A stretch of DNA of 64,000 nucleotides, taken from contig DASPIK010000006.1 in the NCBI GenBank assembly GCA_035629075.1, positions 24,781 to 88,780 of the forward strand. The letters are read 5' to 3'. The notes beneath the pieces are model-generated. The model searched no databases and was not told the origin of the DNA. It was given only the letters and a program-made list of their open reading frames with translations. The position numbers and the translations under genes are program-made. Below, one piece after another: positions 25,202 through 32,814 of the stretch. The stretch comes from JAEZPW01 sp035629075. GTDB lineage: Bacteria > Acidobacteriota > Terriglobia > Terriglobales > Acidobacteriaceae. The stretch's first letter is position 1. Each line of letters opens with the position of its first letter.

Positions 25202-27004
25202 ATGGACAACAAAAAGGCTCGCTATAACCGGTTCCTTCTGCTCGTAGCAGGATTGGGTGGTTTGTTGTATGGCGTGGATGTGGGCATTATCGCCGGTGCA
25301 TATCCTTATCTGGAGGCGACGTCCAAGTTGAATGCGGGCCAACTGTCCATGGTCGTGGCGGCGGTTCTTCTCGGCAGCGTCATCTCAACGCTTTTTGCAG
25401 GCGCGCTGGCAGACTGGATGGGGCGCAAGCAACTGATGGCAATTAGCGGACTCCTGTTCGTCATCAGTATCCCTGTCATTGCGCTTTCGCACAGTTATGA
25501 GGCACTCATTCTGGGCCGCCTGCTGCAGGGCATCAGCGCCGGTCTGATTGGTGTCGTGGTTCCTCTTTATCTGGCGGAATGTTTGATGGCTTCGAGCCGC
25601 GGCAAGGGGACCGGCATTTTTCAATGGCTTCTGACGCTGGGCATTGTGGCGGCTGCCCTCGTCGGCATGTATTTCAGCTATCGCGTGGAAGAAGTAGCGA
25701 AGTTGAGTCCGGAACGGCTCTTCGCCTTCAAAGACTCGGCTTGGCGAGGTATTTTTTGGGTGTCGCTGCCTCCGGGGATTTTGTTCGTGATTGGCAGCCT
25801 GCTCGTATCGGAATCTCCGCGCTGGTTGTTTCGCAAGGGCCGGAGGGAAGCAGCCCATTCCGCGCTGCTCCGCTCCCGAACGGAAGAGCAGGCTCGCGCC
25901 GAGTTCGCCGAGATGGAACAGGCCGAGTCCGCCGAGAAGGCCAAAAGCTCGGCCCGGCCAGGACACAAAGAATCGCTTCTTCGCCGCAAATATGTGGTGC
26001 CGTTTGTGCTGGCCTGCATCATCCTCGCCTGCAATCAGGCAACAGGCATAAACTCCATAATCGGCTATAACACCAATATTCTCCTCCAGAGCGGTCTGTC
26101 CGACGTGCAGGCCCACTGGGGCTATGTTGTCTTCACGGTCGTGAACTTCCTGATGACCATGGGCGGCGTCTTCCTGGTAGACCGCATCGGGCGGAAGCGT
26201 CTGCTGTCCATCGGTACCGCCGGGATCATCGCTTCGCTCCTGTGTACCGGAATGATATTCCGGCAGACAGAAAAATTGCGCGTCGACATACGAGACCAAG
26301 TGCAGTCAATGGTCGGTTCCGACGAGACGCTTCGCCTGCTCTACAATCAAGACGCTGCCCATACTCTGCTTCCAAAAGCAGAGACTAGCGGAGAAATTAA
26401 CAATCAGCCGACCTCGCTCGTTGTCATCTACTCATACGGGGACTTCCGCAGTTCGACAAAGGTAGTTCGTTCCGACGACAAAACCTCCGAGCCCGTAACG
26501 CTAACGCGCGAAAGCTGTGTGCCCGCGAACAGAATCATCGCCTTTTTCACGAATCCGTTTGCCAATCTTGAAGCTGCACGGACCGCGCCACTCAGAATTG
26601 ACAATGCTTTAGTCACACCCGTCCCGACTTCTGACAATGGTTGGCTGGTCGGCATCAGCCTGTTCGTTTTTATGGCCTTTTTTGCGGTCGGCCCGGGAGT
26701 GTGTGTATGGTTGGCGCTCTCCGAACTTATGCCTACGCGCATTCGGTCCAATGGCATGAGTATCGCATTGCTGCTGAACCAGGCTGTCTCGACCACGATT
26801 GCGGCAATGTTCCTGCCCTCAGTAGGTAAACACGGCTACGCCATGATGTTTTTCGTCTTTGCTGCGTGCACTGTGGTCTACTTCATTACTGCCACAATCT
26901 TCTTGCCGGAGACGAAAGGGAAAACTCTGGAAGAGATCGAAAGCTATTTCGAGGGTAGAAGTCGTGCAACCGAGGCGGAAAGCCAGGTAGCTTCTGTTAA
27001 GTGA
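25202..27004 (+). CDS. MFS sugar porter with a large extra loop
   Basis: A 600-residue major-facilitator transporter of the sugar-porter family. The hallmarks are present: GGLLYGVDVGIIAGA, DWMGRKQLM after helix 2, RLLQGISAGL, PESPRWL-like SESPRWLFRKGR, DRIGRKRLL and the terminal PETKGKTLEEIE. Normal length is about 450-480 residues; here residues 355-475 form an insertion of about 120 hydrophilic residues between two late helices, containing YSYGDFRSSTK and RESCVPANRI. By topology it should face the periplasm. Upstream is a TTGACA box at 25069-25074, and a hairpin follows the gene. Substrate unknown. Confidence 0.9.
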   Translation: MDNKKARYNRFLLLVAGLGGLLYGVDVGIIAGAYPYLEATSKLNAGQLSMVVAAVLLGSVISTLFAGALADWMGRKQLMAISGLLFVISIPVIALSHSYEALILGRLLQGISAGLIGVVVPLYLAECLMASSRGKGTGIFQWLLTLGIVAAALVGMYFSYRVEEVAKLSPERLFAFKDSAWRGIFWVSLPPGILFVIGSLLVSESPRWLFRKGRREAAHSALLRSRTEEQARAEFAEMEQAESAEKAKSSARPGHKESLLRRKYVVPFVLACIILACNQATGINSIIGYNTNILLQSGLSDVQAHWGYVVFTVVNFLMTMGGVFLVDRIGRKRLLSIGTAGIIASLLCTGMIFRQTEKLRVDIRDQVQSMVGSDETLRLLYNQDAAHTLLPKAETSGEINNQPTSLVVIYSYGDFRSSTKVVRSDDKTSEPVTLTRESCVPANRIIAFFTNPFANLEAARTAPLRIDNALVTPVPTSDNGWLVGISLFVFMAFFAVGPGVCVWLALSELMPTRIRSNGMSIALLLNQAVSTTIAAMFLPSVGKHGYAMMFFVFAACTVVYFITATIFLPETKGKTLEEIESYFEGRSRATEAESQVASVK

Positions 27005-27018
27005 GGGTTGCTGAAAAG

Positions 27019-27056
27019 AACGCCCGCGCGATGAAACACCTGATCGCGTGGGCGTT
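27019..27056 (+). terminator. Strong hairpin after the sugar porter gene
   Basis: AACGCCCGCGCGAT / ATCGCGTGGGCGTT pair at 13 of 14 positions around a 10-base loop, 14 bases after the stop codon. The following T-run is short (GTTTA), so termination may be partial. Confidence 0.7.
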
Positions 27057-27118
27057 TACACTCAGGAACATCGACCACGACCAATCCCGCTAAGCCTCCA
27101 CAGGGATTCAAGAGAAAC

Positions 27119-27790
27119 ATGTCGATTGACCTTTCACAACTCGCAGCACAACTGATCAAAGGCAACGCCGAACAGGTCAGCCTGCTAACCCGCCAGGCTC
27201 TCGATGAGGGAGTTTCGCCGCAAGACGTCCTGCAAAAAGGCCTGCTGGCAGGCATGGCCATCGTAGGCCAGCAGTTTCGCGACAACGTCATTTTCCTACC
27301 GGAAGTGCTGGTGCGTGCCCGTGCCATGAAAGCCGGGATGGAGCACCTTGAACCTTTGCTCGCTGCCAGCGGGGTCGAACCAGTCGGCAGATTTGTCATA
27401 GGCACCGTCAAAGGCGACATTCACGATATCGGCAAGAATCTTGTCACCATGATGCTGAGGGGTGCCGGCATACAGGTTATTGATCTCGGGATCAATGTGA
27501 CTGCGCAGCAGTTCATAGACGCCGTGGCAGAACACAAGCCTGACATCATCGGGATGTCCGCTCTCCTGACTACGACGATGGTGCAGATGAAAGTGAACAT
27601 GGATGCATTTCAAAAGGCGGGCGTCCTTGATCGGACGCGCGTGATGGTGGGCGGAGCACCAGTCACAAAAGAATATGCGCATTCCATCGGAGCGAATGGC
27701 TATGCGGCAAACGCGAGCACCGCGGTGACTCGCGCCTTAGAATTGATCGCCGAAAGTCGTGCGGTGCGCAACGCAGTTCAGCACGCATAA
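27119..27790 (+). CDS. Corrinoid (cobalamin-binding) methyl-carrier protein
   Basis: A 223-residue protein with the two domains of MtaC/MtbC/MttC-type methyl carriers: an N-terminal helical cap (residues 1-85; FLPEVLVRARAMKAGMEHL) and a Rossmann B12 domain with DIHDIGKN (D-x-H-x-x-G; His is the lower cobalt ligand), GMSALLTTTM and GGAPVTKEYA. It shuttles a methyl group between a donor-specific methyltransferase and an acceptor methyltransferase. The next two genes encode plausible partners. No reductive activase is visible in the window. Confidence 0.95.
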   Translation: MSIDLSQLAAQLIKGNAEQVSLLTRQALDEGVSPQDVLQKGLLAGMAIVGQQFRDNVIFLPEVLVRARAMKAGMEHLEPLLAASGVEPVGRFVIGTVKGDIHDIGKNLVTMMLRGAGIQVIDLGINVTAQQFIDAVAEHKPDIIGMSALLTTTMVQMKVNMDAFQKAGVLDRTRVMVGGAPVTKEYAHSIGANGYAANASTAVTRALELIAESRAVRNAVQHA

Positions 27791-27820
27791 ACGATGGACT
27801 CACCATTTTCGTAGGTTCGA

Positions 27821-29023
27821 ATGACCAGCAAAGAACGGATGGACATTGCCATGCACCTCGGCACCCCGGACCGGGTGCCGGTCATGTGCCAACTGGCACT
27901 GGGCCACTACTTTTTGAACACCGGACTAGATCCGATTGCGATCTGGCACACCAGCGAGGCATTTGGCGACGCGCTAATCCTGCTTCAGCAGCGGTATGGA
28001 TTCGACGGCATCCTCATCAACCTCCCTGGCCGCGATCCGAACTGGCGATCATTCGTAAGACAGATCGAAGACCATGGCGACGAGAAAGTAATCACGTGGG
28101 TTAACGGATGGACGAGCGTATGCCCTCCAGACGACTTGCCGCATGTTTATCGCGAAGACGGCACCAGGTTCGCGCCGCTGTTCGAGGAGATCCATCCGGA
28201 TCAACTCTTCTACGTCGAACCGTACGATATTAGCGGTATCAAGTACCCGTACTCCTGGGGGTTCGCCGAAGAGCCAGCGTTACGCGGCAAGGAGTTTTTT
28301 CCGCCTTACCAGCACAGAACGTTGAAGTACGTGCTGGACCGGGTCGGCAATGATGTTTCAGTCCACGCCGAGATATTCTCGCCGTTTTCACAGTTCATGG
28401 AACTGCTCGACTACTCGAACGGTCTCATGGCGTTAATGGACGATCCCGGCAAAGTGAAGGCGTGCCTCGAAGCCCTCGCCGAAGGTGCTATCGAACTGGG
28501 TTGCTCTGATGCGGCTACCGGCGCTCATGCCATTTTGATCTCGTCAGCATTCGCCGGCGGCGGATTCATATCGCGCCAGCACTACTCCGAATTCGTCCTG
28601 CCCTATGAACGAAAGGTGATTCAGGGCATCAAGTCGCAATTTCCTGACTTGCCGATCTACACGCATACGTGTGGCGCAATTGGCGATAGGCTCGACTTGA
28701 TGGAGCAAACCGGAACGAATGGAATTGACACGCTGGACCCAGCGCCACTCGGCAATGTCGAACTCGCCGATGCTAAAGAGCAGACCTTCGGCAAGATGTT
28801 CATCAAGGGCAACATCGATGCGGTGAATACGTTGTTACTCGGCACTCCGGAACAGGCACTGCTCGCCGCACGTGAGCGCATCGAAACGGCTGCGCCTGGC
28901 GGAGGGTACATCCTGAGCACGGCATGTTCGGTCGCGCCGGCTGCACCGCCCGACAATATCCTGCAGCTTCGCAAAGCCGCGGAACTTTACGGTAGATATC
29001 CTGACGCAGCACACAGCTTGTGA
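27821..29023 (+). CDS. UroD-family methyltransferase (MtaA/MtbA/Odm type)
   Basis: A 400-residue protein of the uroporphyrinogen decarboxylase superfamily, in the subgroup that moves methyl groups to or from corrinoid proteins. It begins MTSKERMDIAMHLGTPDRVPVM. The zinc-site pattern of these methyltransferases shows as His and Cys in YTHTCGAIGDRLD and a late Cys in STACSVAPAAPPDN. True heme-pathway UroD enzymes do not sit with corrinoid genes, so decarboxylase activity is unlikely. It starts 30 bases after the corrinoid gene. It may demethylate a methoxylated or N-methylated substrate; the substrate is not readable. Confidence 0.88.
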   Translation: MTSKERMDIAMHLGTPDRVPVMCQLALGHYFLNTGLDPIAIWHTSEAFGDALILLQQRYGFDGILINLPGRDPNWRSFVRQIEDHGDEKVITWVNGWTSVCPPDDLPHVYREDGTRFAPLFEEIHPDQLFYVEPYDISGIKYPYSWGFAEEPALRGKEFFPPYQHRTLKYVLDRVGNDVSVHAEIFSPFSQFMELLDYSNGLMALMDDPGKVKACLEALAEGAIELGCSDAATGAHAILISSAFAGGGFISRQHYSEFVLPYERKVIQGIKSQFPDLPIYTHTCGAIGDRLDLMEQTGTNGIDTLDPAPLGNVELADAKEQTFGKMFIKGNIDAVNTLLLGTPEQALLAARERIETAAPGGGYILSTACSVAPAAPPDNILQLRKAAELYGRYPDAAHSL

Positions 29024-29084
29024 ACGAGTGCCGAGTTCGCCGGCTTCGATGTCGGCTGGCGGTCGGTTCGCGGAGGTCTGAACT

Positions 29085-29987
29085 ATGACTCTGAAGGAAG
29101 CGCTGACCACTTACAAATTGCTGGTGTCAGACGGCGGCATTGGCACGCAACTTCAACAACTCGGGCTGGAGCCCGGCGGTTGCGGCGATGAATGGAATGT
29201 CTCGCATCCGGAACAGGTCGCGACCGTGCATCGGAACTATGTCGCGGCCGGCGCACAGTTGATCACGACGAATACCTTCGGGGCAAACCGGTTCGTGCTG
29301 TCAAATTACGGTCTCGAAGATCGTCAAGCCGAGATCGCAGGAGCGGGGGCAAAGATTGCGAAGGCGGTCGTAGGAGACAAGGGTTGGGTTATGGGCAGTG
29401 TGGGACCGTGCGGCGGCTTCCTGCAACCGCTGGGCGAGATTGATCCGGCCGACCTTAAGGACTCGCTACAGGTCCAAGTTGCTGCGCTGCTCAAAGGCGG
29501 CGCCGACGCGATCATCATCGAGACTATGACAGCACTCGAGGAAGTCGACCTTTCCATTCGAGTGGCCAAGGAGTTGGACGCTCCATGCATAATCGCAAGC
29601 TGCTCCTTTGACCCGACTAAGGATGGTCCGCGTACCATGATGGGCGTGACACCCGAACAGTTCGCCCGGACTGCCATAGATGCCGGTGCTGATGTGATCG
29701 GGTCCAACTGCGGTACGCTCCTGCACGCGGCAGATTTCGCTGATCTCGCCGAGCGCCTTCACTCCCTGGGCAACGCACCGATCATCATTCAGCCTAATGG
29801 CGGCCAGCCATCCCTTGACGGAGACAAGATCGTGTATCACATCTCGCCGGAAAACATGGCGGAGCGTCTTTGCTCGATTGCAAAACACGCGAATATCGTT
29901 GGCGGTTGCTGCGGAACGTCTCCGGCCCACATCCGCGCGTTCAGGGCACGTCTTGATCAGGTTTCCGCTGCGAGTTGCTGGGATTGA
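29085..29987 (+). CDS. Homocysteine S-methyltransferase-family protein
   Basis: A 300-residue barrel matching the homocysteine domain of MetH and BHMT. It has LVSDGGIGTQLQQLGL, TTNTFGANRF, and the three zinc-binding cysteines in IGSNCGTL and VGGCCGTSPAHI. It lacks the folate, cobalamin and activation domains of full MetH, which suggests it uses the methyl-corrinoid protein encoded two genes upstream. GGAGGT lies 8 bases before the start. The three genes are spaced 30 and 61 bases apart and end at a shared bidirectional terminator. Confidence 0.92.
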   Translation: MTLKEALTTYKLLVSDGGIGTQLQQLGLEPGGCGDEWNVSHPEQVATVHRNYVAAGAQLITTNTFGANRFVLSNYGLEDRQAEIAGAGAKIAKAVVGDKGWVMGSVGPCGGFLQPLGEIDPADLKDSLQVQVAALLKGGADAIIIETMTALEEVDLSIRVAKELDAPCIIASCSFDPTKDGPRTMMGVTPEQFARTAIDAGADVIGSNCGTLLHAADFADLAERLHSLGNAPIIIQPNGGQPSLDGDKIVYHISPENMAERLCSIAKHANIVGGCCGTSPAHIRAFRARLDQVSAASCWD

Positions 29988-30024
29988 TCACACGGGAAGG
30001 ACTTATTCTTCAGATCTATAGAAC

Positions 30025-30055
30025 AAAAGCCCCGAATTCCGGGGCTTTCTTCTTT
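30025..30055. terminator. Bidirectional terminator between convergent genes
   Basis: Stem AAAGCCCCG / CGGGGCTTT with a five-base loop, followed by CTTTCTTCTTT on the plus strand and by TTTGTTC on the minus strand. Confidence 0.93.
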
Positions 30056-30083
30056 GGTTCGTCATGGACTGTCATGACGAAGA

Positions 30084-31136
30084 TCAAGCGACCTGCGTCT
30101 TTTCGTCTGCTTGCTTCTCCAACATGCCAAGGAATGCCTCGACTAACCTCTTATCCCAGAGTCCGGCCTCGGCTTCGTCCCGCATCGTAGTCGCTGCCTG
30201 GTCATGGGAGAGCGCCGGCTTGTAGGGCCTTTCAGTCCGCAGGGCGTCGTAAACATCCACCACCTGCAAAATTCGTGCCAGCAGCGGAATCCCTTCGCCT
30301 CTCAAGCCGTCGGGATAACCGCTACCGTTCCAGTGCTCGTGGTGGTGGCGAATTATCGGCAAAACCAACCGGAGCGAACGCAACGGCTTACAGATGGTCT
30401 CGCCATAAATTGGATGCTGCTTCATGATCGCCCAATCCGCCGCCGTGAGATTAGCGCCCTTCTTCAGCACTTCGTCCGGAATTCGTATCTTTCCGAGATC
30501 GTGCAAGTATCCACCGCGTCTTAATGCCACAATTGAATCTTCGTCGAGGCCAAGATGACGACCAAGCTCCGCAGCATAGTTGGAAAGCCGTTCGCAGTGT
30601 CCTTCGGTATAGGGATCGCGCGCCTCGACGCTAAGGCCAAGCGTGCACAGGACGTCCTCAGCGCTGTCGAGCTCGTCGGTGAACTCCTTGAGCTTGATGA
30701 GGGACTTCACTCGCGCAAAGAGTTCTTCAGGGAAGATAGGTTTGTTAAGAAAGTCGTCCGCGCCTGCCTCAATTCCCTTCAGTTTGTCCTCACGGTCACT
30801 GAGGCCGGTGATGAGGACGACGGGAACCAGGCGCGTCTTGGGATCGCTCTTAAGTTCGGAGCACAGGTCGTAGCCCGATTTGCCGGGCATCACGACATCC
30901 AGCAAAATCAAATCCGGTGCCTGATTTTTGATGTGAACTTCGGCTTCGTCAGCGTTGCTTGCGGTACTTACGTCGTAACCGCGCGAGCACAGCAACTCAC
31001 GCATGAGCAGAGTGTTGTCTTGGTTGTCGTCAACCACCAGAATCCGCGGGGAGCGTTTGCGATTTATGATGTCGGGCACCAGTTTTGTGGGACGTAAATA
31101 TCTGCTACTCGGGTTGCTTTTGCCGTTTTGGATCAT
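30084..31136 (-). CDS. Response regulator with HD-GYP cyclic-di-GMP phosphodiesterase output
   Basis: A 350-residue protein: receiver domain about residues 31-150 (ILVVDDNQDNTLL, phosphoacceptor Asp in LILLDVVMPGKSG, Lys in LNKPIFPEEL), then an HD-GYP domain. The metal and substrate motifs are intact: YTEGHCERLSNYAAELG, YLHDLGKI (HD), HPIYGE, HHEHWNGSGYPDGLRGEGIP (GYP) and VVDVYDALRTERPYK. It should hydrolyse c-di-GMP under phosphorylation control. No kinase is adjacent, so it is an orphan regulator. Confidence 0.95.
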   Translation of the reverse strand: MIQNGKSNPSSRYLRPTKLVPDIINRKRSPRILVVDDNQDNTLLMRELLCSRGYDVSTASNADEAEVHIKNQAPDLILLDVVMPGKSGYDLCSELKSDPKTRLVPVVLITGLSDREDKLKGIEAGADDFLNKPIFPEELFARVKSLIKLKEFTDELDSAEDVLCTLGLSVEARDPYTEGHCERLSNYAAELGRHLGLDEDSIVALRRGGYLHDLGKIRIPDEVLKKGANLTAADWAIMKQHPIYGETICKPLRSLRLVLPIIRHHHEHWNGSGYPDGLRGEGIPLLARILQVVDVYDALRTERPYKPALSHDQAATTMRDEAEAGLWDKRLVEAFLGMLEKQADEKTQVA

Positions 31137-31176
31137 CGCTTGTCGGACTCAAATTCGCACAGTAGGCTTAAGGGTT

Positions 31177-31857
31177 ATGCAAAAGATCATTCGGCCGATT
31201 ATTGCTTTATTGATATTAACAGCTTTGGCAACAGCGGCGTCAAAACCGCACGTTGTGGCTTTCGGTAAAACATTCACGGTCAAGCTCTTCCTCGGCCCAA
31301 CCGAGTCTCAATCGCAGGAAATCAAGGTGCGCGCGCTCACCGTGGACGGGAAGATAAAGGAGTTCACAACGGGCGAGCCACACGACATCACCGACACTAT
31401 ATTTACGATCCAACGAGCGTATCGCGTCAACGATTCGCTGCCGAATGACGAAAAAACGCTGCCGAAATGGAAATGGCAGAAAGGCGGCTGGGTCCTGGTG
31501 GATCGAGCGAGCGGCCGCGTAAGTCAGTTGCGTCTGCCTGAGTTCGACGCGTACTATTCCGCGGCCTCATGGTATCGCGACTACGTGGCTTACTGCGGGG
31601 TATCCGATAACGGAGAAAAGCTGTTTGCGATCGTTGCTCAGGTGGGGGTTAAGAAACCGGTTCTGAAAAACCCGCTTGGCCCGGCGACCGGAGGCGAATT
31701 GCCCGACTCAGAGTGCGCGCCGCCAACCTGGCAACGTCAACCCATGCGAGTGAGCTTCTATCCGAAGAACAGTAAGCAGGTGACCTACGAAGTACACGGC
31801 CGTGCGGCAGATGTTTCAACAGAGCCAGAGGCAGCAAAGAACGAGGAGTCGAACTGA
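31177..31857 (+). CDS. Secreted protein of unknown function
   Basis: Encodes 226 residues with a Sec-type signal peptide (KIIRPIIALLILTALATAA, likely cleaved after ATAA). The frame is open from 31003, but the ATG at 31177 has AGGG upstream and gives a clean signal peptide, while longer versions would run into the divergent regulator gene. The mature part begins with a beta-rich segment (HVVAFGKTFTVKLFLG) and ends in an acidic hydrophilic tail. I recognise no family. Confidence 0.72.
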   Translation: MQKIIRPIIALLILTALATAASKPHVVAFGKTFTVKLFLGPTESQSQEIKVRALTVDGKIKEFTTGEPHDITDTIFTIQRAYRVNDSLPNDEKTLPKWKWQKGGWVLVDRASGRVSQLRLPEFDAYYSAASWYRDYVAYCGVSDNGEKLFAIVAQVGVKKPVLKNPLGPATGGELPDSECAPPTWQRQPMRVSFYPKNSKQVTYEVHGRAADVSTEPEAAKNEESN

Positions 31858-31939
31858 TCATTTCGATCCACTGTTCTGATTTTGGAACGAATGGAGGTGT
31901 GCTTGTTATCGCTGCCGCGCACGCTTTCGGAGTAGGGAT

Positions 31940-32521
31940 ATGAAGTCTCTGGACGAATACCTTGCTGACGCGGCTGCGTCGCACGGACATATCTGCGCAG
32001 GGCAGGTGCTCGGTGTCCGTATGGCCATGCTCGGGCTGCGTCAGCTCGGGATCGAGGATCCGCGAGGCAAGGACCGCAAACGTCTGGTAACGTTTGTTGA
32101 AATCGACCGTTGTGCGACAGACGCGGTGGGAGTAGTCACCGGATGTCGTTTGGGAAAGCGTGCGCTTAAGTTCCGGGACTGGGGCAAGGTCGCTGCCACT
32201 TTTGTGGACCTTGCAGGTGGCCGTGCCGTTCGCATCAGCGCTAAAGAAAGCTCCAAGGAGCTGGCGAGCCGAATGCATCCCGAGCTCGAGAGCAAAAACC
32301 AGCAACAGATGCTCGCATATCGGGAGATGGCGGATTCGGATCTGTTCGAAATTCAATGGGTGCGAGTTCAGATCGGTCCTGAAGAGATGCCGGGCTACAA
32401 AGGTCAACGCGTCACTTGTGAGGAATGCGGCGAAGGCATCAATTTTCACAGGGAAGTCCGGCAGAACGGAAGATTGCTGTGTCGAGGGTGCGCAGGCGAG
32501 CGGTACTACGAACCAATCTGA
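31940..32521 (+). CDS. FmdE-like protein with C-terminal zinc finger
   Basis: A 193-residue protein with the FmdE fold (formylmethanofuran dehydrogenase subunit E family): AAASHGHICAGQVLGVRMAMLGL with the conserved His-Gly-His and Cys, then VTFVEIDRCATDAVGVVTGCRLGKRALKFRDWGK. A zinc ribbon ends the protein: CEECGEGI followed by CRGCAG. FmdE-like proteins occur far beyond methanogens, often near molybdenum or tungsten enzymes, but their role is unproven. No such enzyme is adjacent here; the nearest is the oxidoreductase cluster at 42-50 kb. Confidence 0.88.
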   Translation: MKSLDEYLADAAASHGHICAGQVLGVRMAMLGLRQLGIEDPRGKDRKRLVTFVEIDRCATDAVGVVTGCRLGKRALKFRDWGKVAATFVDLAGGRAVRISAKESSKELASRMHPELESKNQQQMLAYREMADSDLFEIQWVRVQIGPEEMPGYKGQRVTCEECGEGINFHREVRQNGRLLCRGCAGERYYEPI

Positions 32522-32550
32522 AGGGTCCTCAGGTAAATCGTCCCCGCAAT

Positions 32551-32573
32551 AAAAAAGGGGCTCGGCGCCCCTT
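32551..32573 (-). terminator. Intrinsic terminator of the lysine-rich mini-gene
   Basis: On the minus strand, AAGGGGC / GCCCCTT (7 bp, loop GCCGA) is followed by a run of T. It lies 21 bases after the stop codon of the gene at 32594-32674. Confidence 0.88.
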
Positions 32574-32593
32574 CCTCAACTGCAAAGCCTGAT

Positions 32594-32674
32594 CTACTTC
32601 TTGGTGGTCTTCTTCGCCGGCTTCTTCGCTACGGCCTTCTTCGTCGTTGCGCACTTCTTTGTGCCACAAGCCAT
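32594..32674 (-). CDS. 26-residue lysine-rich peptide (histone-H1-tail-like)
   Basis: A 26-codon gene with a complete expression context: promoter at 32727-32755, GGAGG 8 bases before the ATG, and a terminator after the stop. The peptide starts MACGTKKC and continues with repeats of Lys pairs (KK at residues 6, 12, 17, 21 and 25) separated by Ala, Thr, Val and Pro; 10 of 26 residues are Lys, all coded AAG. Two Cys at positions 3 and 8 could bind metal or cross-link. The tail resembles Ala/Lys/Pro/Thr-rich histone-H1-like or nucleoid-binding tails, so nucleic-acid binding is a reasonable guess. Too short to place in a family. Confidence 0.78.
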   Translation of the reverse strand: MACGTKKCATTKKAVAKKPAKKTTKK

Positions 32675-32726
32675 GTTGATTGCCTCCGTCGGTCCGCGCC
32701 GTGCGCGGTGGTGAACTGCTGCAAGC

Positions 32727-32755
32727 ATTGTCGTTCCAGTACATCCAGAGTTCAA
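32727..32755 (-). promoter_or_regulatory. Promoter of the lysine-rich mini-gene
   Basis: Read on the minus strand, TTGAAC (32750-32755) and GACAAT (32727-32732) are separated by exactly 17 bases. Transcription would start near 32720 and give a leader of about 45 bases with a 6-bp hairpin (CCGCGC / GCGCGG) before the ribosome-binding site. Confidence 0.68.
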
Positions 32756-32814
32756 GGGCGAAAACGTTGCACAAGGAGATTCTCTGCGGGACTAGTTGCG
32801 TTGGTATGGTGACT

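Noticed and set aside
31649..32449. Minus-strand frame of 266 codons
   Set aside because: Antisense to the secreted protein and FmdE-like genes; no signal, domain or ribosome-binding site.
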